Of a DNA stretch of 41,292 bases, positions 16,912 to 23,284 are shown piece by piece. The stretch's first letter is position 1. Every line of letters begins with the position of its first letter. The translations under genes were made by a program, and so were the position numbers. Below the pieces are notes generated by a model. That model was not told where the DNA came from, did not search any database, and saw nothing but the letters and a program-made list of their open reading frames with translations. The stretch comes from a virus. The stretch is from positions 1 to 41,292 of IMG/VR virus record IMGVR_UViG_3300025117_000134. One strand, given 5' to 3'.

Positions 16912-16917
16912 TATAAT
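16912..16917 (+). promoter_or_regulatory. -10 promoter element before the metallophosphoesterase
   Basis: TATAAT at 16912-16917 in the AT-rich gap 16845-16932, 15 nt before ATG 16933. No convincing -35 box. The leader would be only about 8 nt and has no clear SD. Confidence 0.4.
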
Positions 16918-16932
16918 TGCGGAAATTAAAAA

Positions 16933-17892
16933 ATGGAAAGATTAATAATAAATGGTAGGGGAGACGAAAAAATAATATCTCCTACACTTCCTTTCCCCAA
17001 TAAAAAACCCCACGAATACAACTACGACAAAACTACACAATTCCTACAAGAATCCAAACAACTAGCCAAAGAAGCAAAAGTTGGACAAAAAGAAGGAACA
17101 TGGATTCCACAATTAGAATATCCTACACTTCCGTTTGCCATTTGTTTAATGAGTGATATGCACTATGGAAGTATAAATGTAGACTATGACCTTTTAGATG
17201 AACACTTTAAAATTGTAGAAGATACACCTAACTTTTTTTTAGGAACTAATGGTGATCATGTAGATAACTTCAATGCAGTTCAGTTCCCAGATGGTATGTA
17301 TGAAAACCCTCTACCACCTAACTACCAAGCAAAGGTTATGTTTAAAAAACTATTAGAGTTAGACAGAAAAGACAAAGTTTCAGTTATTGCACATGGTAAT
17401 CACGACTTGTTTGGAAAAAAGGGAGGACAAGACTTCTTTGAAACATTTGCATCAGAGTTTAAATGTCCTATCTTTACAGAAGGTGGACACCTGGATATTC
17501 AAACCGCGGGATATACTTATAAAATGATACTTAATCATACCTACTGGGGCAAATCAAAAATTAATATAACTAACGCTCCTAAGAGACTAATGGAGTATGA
17601 AAGTGGTGAAAAAACAGCAGATATAGGTTGGTTAGGACATACTCATCAATCTTCGTTTGAACACTTTACTAAAGGTGGAAAAGACATCGTTGCAGTAGTA
17701 TCAGGAACTTATAAAGTAGAAGACCCCTGGGCTTCCAGAATAGGTCTAGGAATGAATCCAGGTCACGCTGGTATAACTCTAGTTCTTTGGCCTAACGAAA
17801 GAAAAATTGAAGTATTTAAAGATATAAAAACAGCACAAACCTTTTTGTTAGGTCAGATATTTAAAGAAGACTATGAAAGAAATAAAAAATGA
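16933..17892 (+). CDS. Calcineurin-like metallophosphoesterase
   Basis: 319 residues. The full set of metallophosphoesterase motifs is present: SDMHYG (Asp75/His77), NGDHVDN (Asp108), GNHD (155-158), NHTYWG (His202) and GHTH (235-238). These bind two metal ions and cleave phosphoesters. An N-terminal 60-residue extension is charged. Phage homologues are often annotated as phosphatases or nucleases with unknown substrate; a DNA-metabolism or nucleotide-signal-cleaving role is possible (inference). It overlaps the C39-like peptidase gene by 20 bases. Confidence 0.85.
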   Translation: MERLIINGRGDEKIISPTLPFPNKKPHEYNYDKTTQFLQESKQLAKEAKVGQKEGTWIPQLEYPTLPFAICLMSDMHYGSINVDYDLLDEHFKIVEDTPNFFLGTNGDHVDNFNAVQFPDGMYENPLPPNYQAKVMFKKLLELDRKDKVSVIAHGNHDLFGKKGGQDFFETFASEFKCPIFTEGGHLDIQTAGYTYKMILNHTYWGKSKINITNAPKRLMEYESGEKTADIGWLGHTHQSSFEHFTKGGKDIVAVVSGTYKVEDPWASRIGLGMNPGHAGITLVLWPNERKIEVFKDIKTAQTFLLGQIFKEDYERNKK

Positions 17893-18310
17893 GCAAGAGG
17901 GATACTGCGGTCCAGCCGTTATTCAGGACATACTTCATCAAGAAGGAATGTTTGCATCACAATCAGAAATAGCAGACTCATGCCGAACCTCCAACAAAGA
18001 AGGTACTTCACACATAGGACTCTTGATGGGTGCTAGAGAACTAGGACTTAAAGTTTTTAAAATTAAAGGACTCCCTATTGAAGAATACAAAGACCTACTT
18101 AAATTCCACCATGTAGTAGTTAACTGGATGGACGGACCAGATGATAGCGAGGATGGCCATTACAGCCTCCTTGAGAAGGTCGAAGATGGTAAAGTTTACC
18201 TTCACGACTATACTTTTACTATAGAAGAATTTAACAGTAAGTGGTACGACATAGACAGAGGACAACGTGTTAATAGGTGGGCTATGTTAGTACACAAAAC
18301 AAAATGTTAA
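17873..18310 (+). CDS. C39-like papain-fold cysteine peptidase
   Basis: 145 residues. Cys12 in EGYCGPAVIQDIL, His96 in DGHYSLL and Asp112 in LHDYTF form the C39/papain-fold Cys-His-Asp order. C39 domains normally cut double-glycine leaders of bacteriocins as part of ABC exporters. Here the domain stands alone, with no membrane part and no signal peptide. A role in processing a phage or host protein is plausible; no Gly-Gly leader substrate is obvious nearby. It overlaps the metallophosphoesterase gene upstream. Confidence 0.75.
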   Translation: MKEIKNEQEGYCGPAVIQDILHQEGMFASQSEIADSCRTSNKEGTSHIGLLMGARELGLKVFKIKGLPIEEYKDLLKFHHVVVNWMDGPDDSEDGHYSLLEKVEDGKVYLHDYTFTIEEFNSKWYDIDRGQRVNRWAMLVHKTKC

Positions 18311-18444
18311 CTTGTATAGGCTACGAAATAGTTAAAACAAACTTCAAACACCATTTAAGGAAAACTTTTAGACCAATTTACAAAGACCTAGGTAAATCAA
18401 CCCCCAAAGATAAAGTGGTATTCATTAAAGATAAGAATAAATGA
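18304..18444 (+). CDS. Small basic hypothetical protein
   Basis: 46 residues (MLTCIGYEIVKTNFKH … FIKDKNK), 7-base overlap with the peptidase gene. Lys-rich with no recognised motif. Overlap and codon pattern favour a real gene, but it is short. Confidence 0.45.
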   Translation: MLTCIGYEIVKTNFKHHLRKTFRPIYKDLGKSTPKDKVVFIKDKNK

Positions 18445-18491
18445 TATAGTTTTATATAATTTATTAGTAATAGTTGATAGTTGACAACAAA

Positions 18492-18520
18492 AACGCCACC
18501 GATTAAGATGGCGTTATGTT
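18492..18520 (+). terminator. Terminator-like hairpin
   Basis: AACGCCA (18492-18498) and TGGCGTT (18509-18515) form a perfect 7-bp stem with a 10-nt loop, preceded by an A-tract and followed by ATGTTT. It ends the 16933-18444 operon. A TTGACA at 18481-18486 just upstream could instead make it the start of the following RNA. Confidence 0.5.
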
Positions 18521-18553
18521 TAAGAAACTTCATTATATCACACTTTTCAACAA

Positions 18554-18790
18554 GAAACGCATGGGGAACTTAAATTTGGTGTTGTGCGTTTCATAAATAG
18601 AACACCTGACTAGAACCGAAAACCGAAAGGATGACGGAGATAGGGTTAAGCTAACAATAAGCCTTAGACAAATTGGAGGCTGTTACACTAGATAGATAAC
18701 AGGGAAAGACACTATTAAGTTATAGTAATTTGCCGATTATAAACCCTTTAAGGGGTAGGGGAACTCTTTCCTCTAACCTCAGGAATCTGG
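18554..18790 (+). ncRNA. Putative structured RNA 1
   Basis: The 382-nt gap 18445-18826 has no supported gene. From 18554 it shows serial helices: GAAACGCA/TGCGTTTC (18554-18561/18585-18592); TGTTA/TAACA near 18680-18700; ACTAT/ATAGT near 18711-18726; TAGGGGAA/TTCCTCTA around a CTCT loop near 18756-18775. CCTGA (18605-18609) can close with TCAGG (18779-18783) into a multibranch domain. I do not recognise an Rfam family; group I intron P7 and RNase P cores were looked for and not found. Confidence 0.5.
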
Positions 18791-18814
18791 AGATAAAATT
18801 TAACTAAAACATAG

Positions 18815-18820
18815 TATAAT
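18815..18820 (+). promoter_or_regulatory. -10 box ending 6 nt before ATG 18827
   Basis: TATAAT at 18815-18820 followed by ACTCAT then ATG. No SD. The spacing predicts transcription starting at the initiation codon (leaderless mRNA). The -35 region is poor. Confidence 0.55.
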
Positions 18821-18826
18821 ACTCAT

Positions 18827-19033
18827 ATGAAATCAAAAGAAGAACTTTTAAAAGGACTAGACTACCTCTACCAAAGAAAACCTAGTGAATGGAATGCAGC
18901 ACTCATACTACGTTTTAAAATGCATCTACTCCCGTCTTTGATAGAATTTATATCCGCCGCCGATGATAATATACATACCAAGGTTTCTGAAGGAGTTACC
19001 TCCCAAGAAGCACAAGGAATACTGGAAGGGTAA
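18827..19033 (+). CDS. Hypothetical protein before the methyltransferase
   Basis: 68 residues (MKSKEELLKGLDYLYQRK … SQEAQGILEG), helical. It begins 6 nt after a consensus -10, so it is probably the leaderless first gene of the dcm operon. Its last 71 bases overlap another open frame (18963-19091). Function unknown. Confidence 0.6.
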   Translation: MKSKEELLKGLDYLYQRKPSEWNAALILRFKMHLLPSLIEFISAADDNIHTKVSEGVTSQEAQGILEG

Positions 19034-19091
19034 GTTTAAAACAAATAAAGATAAAGCAGAATGGCTTAAGAAGCTATATGAAAAATTATGA
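18963..19091 (+). CDS. Overlapping 42-residue basic protein
   Basis: Out of frame with the preceding gene but linked to dcm by an ATGA overlap (stop 19089-19091). The product is MIIYIPRFLKELPP then a Lys/Trp-rich helix (YWKGKFKTNKDKAEWLKKL). The second half lies outside any other gene and looks protein-like. It could be a separate gene or the frameshifted C-terminus of 18827-19033. Confidence 0.45.
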   Translation: MIIYIPRFLKELPPKKHKEYWKGKFKTNKDKAEWLKKLYEKL

Positions 19092-20074
19092 AATATATAG
19101 ATTTATTTGCAGGAATAGGAGGATTTAGATATGGACTTGAAAAATGTAATGGTGTTGAATCAACAAACAAGAAGTCCAAATCGACCAAGCCTGAAGTACA
19201 GTTCCGGGGGGAGCGGTCCGCTTTGGAAGAAAAACGAAGCATTTTGTATTCCAACAAGCGGTGGTTCAGGGCAGTATATAGTAATGAATGGGACAAATAC
19301 GCCAGTTCAATCTACAAAAAACATTATGGAGAATGCGACACAAGGGACATCAGAACAGTTAAGTCTAGTGAAATCCCAGACTTTGACTTACTTGTTGGAG
19401 GATTTCCTTGCCAAGCATTTTCAATCGCTGGAAAACGCAAAGGATTTGACGACACCAGAGGGACTTTATTTTTTGAAATCGCTAGGATTCTTGCCGACAA
19501 AAGACCCAGATATTTTATACTTGAAAACGTCAAAGGTTTACTTAGTCATGACGAAGGCAAAACTTTCCAGACAATACTTGGGGTTCTCACCGACTTGGGG
19601 TATGAGTATCAATGGCAGGTTCTTAACAGCAAAAACTTCGGAGTCCCCCAGAACAGGGAAAGAATCTTCATTATCGGACATCTTAGAGGAGAACCCAGAC
19701 CCAAAGTATTTCCTATCAGAGAAAATAACAGCGTTTCTATTAAACGACAGGGGCAAATTTCCCCCACAATTACGCAGCGATACTACAAACAAGGACAGTC
19801 AGACCCTTATATCGTTACTGAAAAATCAAAGACAGGGGAACAGAGTTTACAGCAAGAAAGGAATCAGTCCAACAATACCGACATCAGTGGGGGGGAGACA
19901 CATTCCACAAGTATTAGAAGATTGACACCAACTGAATGTGAGAGATTACAAGGATTTCCTGATGGTTGGACAGAATACGGAACGGAAGGGAAAATATCAG
20001 ATACCCAACGCTACAAAACACTTGGAAATGCAGTTACCACTAATGTAGTATATGAAATAGCAAAACGATTATGA
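19088..20074 (+). CDS. dcm: DNA (cytosine-5) methyltransferase
   Basis: 328 residues with the ordered C5-methylase motifs: I DLFAGIGGF (5-13), IV GGFPCQAFS with catalytic Cys108, VI ENVK (146-149), VIII QNRER (188-192) and X GNAVT (313-317). It transfers methyl from S-adenosylmethionine to cytosine, probably protecting phage DNA from host restriction; no partner nuclease is seen. About 40 extra residues (about 20-62) separate motifs I and II. The gene is less AT-rich than its neighbours and fully contains another open frame (19131-19925), which may explain both features. Confidence 0.95.
   Translation: MKYIDLFAGIGGFRYGLEKCNGVESTNKKSKSTKPEVQFRGERSALEEKRSILYSNKRWFRAVYSNEWDKYASSIYKKHYGECDTRDIRTVKSSEIPDFDLLVGGFPCQAFSIAGKRKGFDDTRGTLFFEIARILADKRPRYFILENVKGLLSHDEGKTFQTILGVLTDLGYEYQWQVLNSKNFGVPQNRERIFIIGHLRGEPRPKVFPIRENNSVSIKRQGQISPTITQRYYKQGQSDPYIVTEKSKTGEQSLQQERNQSNNTDISGGETHSTSIRRLTPTECERLQGFPDGWTEYGTEGKISDTQRYKTLGNAVTTNVVYEIAKRL
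19117..19122 (+). promoter_or_regulatory. Internal Shine-Dalgarno for the overlapping frame
   Basis: AGGAGG, 8 nt before ATG 19131, inside the dcm codons for motif I (GIGGF). It gives the nested frame an ideal ribosome-binding site, although the codons for GIGG favour such a string anyway. Confidence 0.6.
19131..19925 (+). CDS. Overprinted gene inside dcm (+1 frame), 264 residues
   Basis: A 264-codon open frame, offset +1 from dcm and wholly nested in it, with AGGAGG 8 nt upstream. Its translation looks like a real protein. It has GGSGPLWKKNEAFC (about 26-39), WGMSINGRFLTAKTSESP (about 156-173), SLSDILE (180-186), PKYFLSEK (191-198) and RVYSKKGISPTIP (238-250). From memory, phage proteins with a SLSDILE…KYFLSEK signature occur next to or over C5-methylases, but I cannot search. 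Function unknown. Alternatively it is a chance frame imposed by dcm composition; its length and motif content argue against that. Confidence 0.6.
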   Translation: MDLKNVMVLNQQTRSPNRPSLKYSSGGSGPLWKKNEAFCIPTSGGSGQYIVMNGTNTPVQSTKNIMENATQGTSEQLSLVKSQTLTYLLEDFLAKHFQSLENAKDLTTPEGLYFLKSLGFLPTKDPDILYLKTSKVYLVMTKAKLSRQYLGFSPTWGMSINGRFLTAKTSESPRTGKESSLSDILEENPDPKYFLSEKITAFLLNDRGKFPPQLRSDTTNKDSQTLISLLKNQRQGNRVYSKKGISPTIPTSVGGRHIPQVLED

Positions 20075-20265
20075 CACACCCCAAAGACTCATATCTAATT
20101 AAAAAAATACGAAAGAGTAATAGAATATTTAAAAAATTTAAAGTAATAAAACACCAGGAACCTCCAATGACAGACGCAGAGATAGACGAGATCCGAGAAA
20201 GAATGGGTATTAAATTAAACGATCCAAAAAAATATAGAATGGGTGGTCATCGAGGGGCCTTGTGA
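20071..20265 (+). CDS. Hypothetical small basic protein
   Basis: 64 residues, ATGA overlap with dcm. A Lys/Arg-rich N-terminus precedes MTDAEIDEIRERMGI, a helix-turn-helix-like acidic/basic segment. No family recognised. Co-translated with dcm. Confidence 0.55.
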   Translation: MTHPKDSYLIKKIRKSNRIFKKFKVIKHQEPPMTDAEIDEIRERMGIKLNDPKKYRMGGHRGAL

Positions 20266-20336
20266 TATAATTAGAACGCCCTTACTAAACTTCTAGTAAT
20301 CCATGATTTCTAATTGTTATTCACAATAGTAAGGGC
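20266..20336 (+). ncRNA. Possible small hairpin RNA with its own promoter
   Basis: An extended -10 (TGTGATATAAT, TATAAT at 20266-20271) places a start near 20278. That is exactly the first base of GCCCTTACTA (20278-20287), which pairs perfectly with TAGTAAGGGC (20327-20336) around 39 nt. A transcript would be a roughly 59-nt hairpin. No strong T-run follows. Confidence 0.4.
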
Positions 20337-20355
20337 AAAACTAGCTTCAATTTTC

Positions 20356-20393
20356 TGCGTAAAATGCGTAAACTAATTTATTCTATTTACGCA
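20356..20393. repeat. TGCGTAAA cluster: two direct copies and one inverted
   Basis: TGCGTAAA at 20356-20363 and 20365-20372, with the reverse complement TTTACGCA at 20386-20393, in an AT-rich stretch just upstream of a strong promoter. This looks like a multi-copy protein-binding site, either an operator or replication-origin iterons. It is part of the 186-nt gap 20266-20451, which holds no gene. Confidence 0.6.
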
Positions 20394-20416
20394 ATTATCC
20401 TATAACAAACTACTAC

Positions 20417-20445
20417 TTGACACTATTTAGTGTAAGTATTAATAT
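20417..20445 (+). promoter_or_regulatory. σ70-type promoter with embedded palindrome
   Basis: TTGACA (20417-20422), 17-nt spacer, TAATAT (20440-20445), then exactly 6 nt to ATG 20452. The palindrome ACACTA-TT-TAGTGT (20420-20433) overlaps the -35 and spacer and may be a repressor operator. No SD precedes the ATG. Confidence 0.7.
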
Positions 20446-20451
20446 ATATCT

Positions 20452-20604
20452 ATGAATAACAAAACAATCGAGGATTACATTAAAGACATGGAAAAAACTG
20501 TCAAAAGAATTAAAAACATTCAAAAGATGCAAATTGACCTACCAGAAGAAACTTATATCAAAGAACAATTATTAAAAAGAGAGGTATTAAAACTATATAT
20601 ATGA
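20452..20604 (+). CDS. Small coiled-coil protein, leaderless first gene
   Basis: 50 residues (MNNKTIEDYIKDMEKTV … LKREVLKLYI), highly helical with heptad-like Ile/Met spacing. It starts 6 nt after a good -10 and overlaps the next gene by ATGA. Possibly a regulator or assembly partner of the following gene; no family recognised. Confidence 0.6.
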   Translation: MNNKTIEDYIKDMEKTVKRIKNIQKMQIDLPEETYIKEQLLKREVLKLYI

Positions 20605-21014
20605 AAGACGAACAAACATCTTGGACCAGTGTAGATCTTTATTATAAAGGGGTACATATTAAAAAATCAGTACCAGACAATATAAAGATAGATCTGTTAA
20701 AAGAAACAATAGATGATTATTTAAATGCAGGTTTTAAACCTTCATGGAATGAAGACACTAACAAACAAAGTATAAAAACTCCGACAGATCCAAATGCAAC
20801 CATGTGTGGAATACACAATGTACCAATGTCTCTAAGACCAGCAGGAGTAAGTAAAACGACAGGTAAACATTATCCAGCATTTTGGTCTTGTCCTAATAAA
20901 AACCCTGACGGATCATTTTGTAAATTTAAACCACAACCAAAACTAATAGATTCTGATTATAATATTAGCCAAGTAGGAAATATAGATAAAGCAATGGAGG
21001 AATGGGGAGCCTAG
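20601..21014 (+). CDS. Hypothetical protein with C-terminal zinc-finger-like motif
   Basis: 137 residues. The N-terminal half (VDLYYKGVHIKKSVP) looks like a small β/α domain. The C-terminal half has MCGIHNVPMSLR … FWSCPNKNPDGSFCKF, a CxxH/CxxxxxxxxC zinc-binding arrangement like topoisomerase-type ribbons. DNA binding is plausible. Second gene of the 20452 operon. Confidence 0.6.
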   Translation: MKDEQTSWTSVDLYYKGVHIKKSVPDNIKIDLLKETIDDYLNAGFKPSWNEDTNKQSIKTPTDPNATMCGIHNVPMSLRPAGVSKTTGKHYPAFWSCPNKNPDGSFCKFKPQPKLIDSDYNISQVGNIDKAMEEWGA

Positions 21015-21015
21015 C

Positions 21016-21432
21016 ATGAAAACAAAAAATAGAATAGACATGGCAGGGCAAAAATTTAACAAATTGTTAATTATTGATTTTGCAGAATCTTTAAACAATG
21101 TTGTTTATTGGAATTGTGTTTGTGATTGTGGTAAAAGAATAGTTGCTCATGGTGGTAACGTTAGATATGGTTTAAAGAAAAGTTGTGGATGTTCTCATAA
21201 AACAGGAGAAACAGGATATAAAAACGAATTTAATTATTTCAAGATACATAGATCAACTAAAAAGTTGTTACCAAAACCAGAAGTTTGTGATAATTGCAGA
21301 CTATCTAAGAAGTTAGAATTAACAAATATAAGCGGTGAATATAAAGAAAATGTAAATGATTGGAAATGGTTATGTAGAAAATGTCACATGATAAGCGATG
21401 GTAGATTTTTTAATCTTAGACAATATACATGA
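21016..21432 (+). CDS. HNH-type homing endonuclease-like protein
   Basis: 138 residues. The N-terminal DNA-binding module has GQKFNKLLIIDF, CVCDCGKR and KSCGCSHK (a zinc-containing domain frequent in phage homing nucleases). The C-terminal half has VCDNCRLSKKLELTNIS … WLCRKCHM, an HNH-like fold in which the usual His-His pair is replaced (LELTN). It may be catalytically weak or inactive. Confidence 0.7.
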   Translation: MKTKNRIDMAGQKFNKLLIIDFAESLNNVVYWNCVCDCGKRIVAHGGNVRYGLKKSCGCSHKTGETGYKNEFNYFKIHRSTKKLLPKPEVCDNCRLSKKLELTNISGEYKENVNDWKWLCRKCHMISDGRFFNLRQYT

Positions 21433-21596
21433 AGAAGCTAACGTGTCGTTGTGGTGCTAGATTTGATCCACAAAACTGGGATGGAACTAAAACTTACAGT
21501 ATGTGTTGGAAATGTTGGTCTACTCAACCAATGCGAATAACAGAAAATGAAGGTTACGCTAGTCAAAAAGATTACGAAGAAAGTACTTTAAAATAG
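21429..21596 (+). CDS. Small zinc-ribbon protein
   Basis: 55 residues with CRCG (6-9) and CWKC (26-29), a minimal zinc ribbon. It overlaps the HNH-like gene by ATGA and ends 5 nt before structured RNA 2. Function unknown. Confidence 0.55.
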   Translation: MKKLTCRCGARFDPQNWDGTKTYSMCWKCWSTQPMRITENEGYASQKDYEESTLK

Positions 21597-21601
21597 TTTT
21601 T

Positions 21602-21717
21602 TTATAAGACAGTGCTACACTATTGTACTGCCTGCCCGACTGAACTGGGGCCAAACAGAAGTATAGACAAGCCGAGTGCTGGGTTTAACTCGCTAAGCGA
21701 TTCGGCCTGTCTTATAA
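21602..21717 (+). ncRNA. Putative structured RNA 2
   Basis: Perfect 11-bp closing stem TTATAAGACAG/CTGTCTTATAA (21602-21612/21707-21717) around a GC-richer core. A second helix GCCGAG/TTCGGC (21671-21676/21701-21706) stacks directly on it, with CGC/GCG inside. The 5' half (CCTGCCCGACTGAACTGGGG) can pair internally. It ends 7 nt before the ribbon-helix-helix gene, so it could be a cis-acting leader, riboregulator or free RNA. No family recognised. Confidence 0.6.
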
Positions 21718-21724
21718 GGAAACT

Positions 21725-21883
21725 ATGAAAAATAACAAAGTTAGAATAGGACTATATTTAGAACCGCAAGATGCGGCTACTTTTGAAATGCTTAGAAGAA
21801 GTATCTTTGCAATAGAAGTATCTCAATCTGCTATGTTTAAATGGATGTTAGATCAGATATTTAAAAAATACGGGAAAAAATGA
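21725..21883 (+). CDS. Ribbon-helix-helix-like regulator
   Basis: 52 residues. A short β-strand (KVRIGLYLE) followed by two helices (AATFEMLRRSIF, SQSAMFKWMLDQIF) matches Arc/MetJ-type repressors, which bind short palindromes as dimers. Candidate targets are the promoter palindromes at 20420 and 39716. Preceded by GGAAACT and RNA 2, and overlapped by the next gene (ATGA). Confidence 0.55.
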   Translation: MKNNKVRIGLYLEPQDAATFEMLRRSIFAIEVSQSAMFKWMLDQIFKKYGKK

Positions 21884-22413
21884 AACAATCTGTCCTTGCA
21901 ATATATATTGGATCAAAATTAATACCACAGTCTAAGTTTTATTTAGATGGTAATATTCCAGTCTATCAATTTAACGGTAGGTTTGTAATTTCTCTAAGGA
22001 CAGGAAAGTTAGTTCTAAATAAACTCCACGAAAACTCAGGAGGAATAATAACAATGTCTACTAGAATCTACGATGTTATGAGGGATCAATTAAAATCAAG
22101 ACCGTCTCCTAGAATTAGATACTATATACAAAGTAAAAATTACTATATGGAAACTACTCTTGCAAAGTTAAGAAAACACGCTTGGGAAGATGACTTTGGT
22201 AAGGAGGGATCGGAACATAGACAAAAAATTTTACATATGGATTATTGGGAAACAATCAAAGGAAAACCAAACGAACCATTTAATTTACCAGTAATGGAAC
22301 TTAACAACTGGCTTATTTATAAAGACTCCAAACCTAATAACGACAAACCTGTTAAAATAGCAGAAGATGTAATGTTAAGACTTAAAAAAGAATGGAATAA
22401 TAAATATGCCTAA
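21880..22413 (+). CDS. Hypothetical protein
   Basis: 177 residues. β-rich N-terminus (LAIYIGSKLIPQSKFYLDG), basic centre (KSRPSPRIRYYIQSKNYYM) and helical C-terminus. No recognised domain. Linked by 4- and 8-base overlaps to the RHH and NinG-like genes, suggesting a DNA-processing role by context. Confidence 0.6.
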   Translation: MKQSVLAIYIGSKLIPQSKFYLDGNIPVYQFNGRFVISLRTGKLVLNKLHENSGGIITMSTRIYDVMRDQLKSRPSPRIRYYIQSKNYYMETTLAKLRKHAWEDDFGKEGSEHRQKILHMDYWETIKGKPNEPFNLPVMELNNWLIYKDSKPNNDKPVKIAEDVMLRLKKEWNNKYA

Positions 22414-22798
22414 AATATCTAAAGATGGTCTAATGAAGAAATTGGATAAACTAGTAAAAGAAATCGTCTTTGAAAGAGATGGACATTGTGTTACTTGCCC
22501 TCTTTGGAGAGAAATTAAACCAGAACATCAAGGATCAGATATAATGCAACCAGGACACTATATAACTCGTGGAGCTAAGTCAGTTAGGTGGGATTTAAGA
22601 AATGTTTACCAACAATGTAGAACGTGTAACTATCTCCATGAAATGCGTCCATCTGTTTTAGCAGAATATGTTATATCTGTTTTAGATGTTGCAGGACATG
22701 AAGATTTAGTAAGAGATGGTAACAAACCAATGCCTTCAATACACAAGTGGCAACTAGAAGAAATATACAAAGATCTAATGAAAAAAAGATCTACTTGA
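22406..22798 (+). CDS. NinG/Rap-like HNH nuclease
   Basis: 130 residues. ERDGHCVTCPLW (zinc CxxC), MQPGHYITRGAKSVRWDLRN and QQCRTCNYLHE match the layout of NinG (Rap) recombination nucleases, which resolve branched DNA during phage recombination. The His in GHYITR and the RWD-RN segment are conserved. It is the only candidate recombination gene in the genome. Confidence 0.7.
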   Translation: MPKISKDGLMKKLDKLVKEIVFERDGHCVTCPLWREIKPEHQGSDIMQPGHYITRGAKSVRWDLRNVYQQCRTCNYLHEMRPSVLAEYVISVLDVAGHEDLVRDGNKPMPSIHKWQLEEIYKDLMKKRST

Positions 22799-22822
22799 CA
22801 ACACACCAAGTAGTGTTAATAT
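22795..22822 (+). promoter_or_regulatory. σ70-type promoter, -10 ending 6 nt before ATG 22829
   Basis: TTGACA (22795-22800), 16-nt spacer, TAATAT (22817-22822), then 6 nt to the ATG. AACAC…GTGTT arms flank the spacer. Same geometry as the 20417 promoter; predicts a leaderless transcript. Confidence 0.6.
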
Positions 22823-22828
22823 TTATGT

Positions 22829-23284
22829 ATGAATAACTTAATTAGAAACATATTTATAAGTATTATGCTAACTACATTTTTAGTAGGCTATGATATTGCT
22901 CATACCCCTAAGGCAAACGCTCAAGAAAATACACCTGTGCCATCACCTACGCCATTTATAGGTACTTCTAATATAAAACTTGGTGAAGTGGTCATCTCTA
23001 CCCCAACACCTAAGCCTTTAACAGTTGAAGAAAAGATAGAAGCAACCTTTGGTGAAGATACAGAAATGCTACATATTGCTTTTTGCGAATCTTCTTACAA
23101 TCTGGGTGCAAAGCATACAATTAGTTCCGCTAAAGGACTTTTTCAGATCATAAATGGAACCTGGAACCACTACAAATGTACTGGTGATCCACTTGATGCT
23201 GATGATAACATCAAATGTGCCAAAAGAATTTACGACAAAGAAGGTACAAGACCATGGGTAGCATCTTATAAATGTTGGAAATAA
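22829..23284 (+). CDS. Secreted lytic transglycosylase-like protein
   Basis: 151 residues. Signal peptide or N-terminal anchor (1-31, ending KANAQ), Pro/Thr linker (TPVPSPTP, TPTPKP), then an SLT-type domain (about 70-151). Catalytic Glu87 is in AFCESSYN, followed by SAKGLFQI and CAKRIYDKEGTRPW. Cysteines 86, 117, 130 and 149 could form disulfides. It cleaves peptidoglycan outside the membrane. Far from the lysis cassette and under its own promoter, it may act early (host wall remodelling or superinfection effects) rather than in final lysis (inference). Similar small proteins are frequent in CPR genomes as I recall. Confidence 0.78.
   Translation: MNNLIRNIFISIMLTTFLVGYDIAHTPKANAQENTPVPSPTPFIGTSNIKLGEVVISTPTPKPLTVEEKIEATFGEDTEMLHIAFCESSYNLGAKHTISSAKGLFQIINGTWNHYKCTGDPLDADDNIKCAKRIYDKEGTRPWVASYKCWK

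Noticed and set aside
18445-18826. Group I intron, RNase P RNA or tmRNA
   Set aside because: No P7/J6-7 core (AGAGACU-type), no GAGGAAAGUC element and no tmRNA ends or T arm are present; flanking genes are not split.
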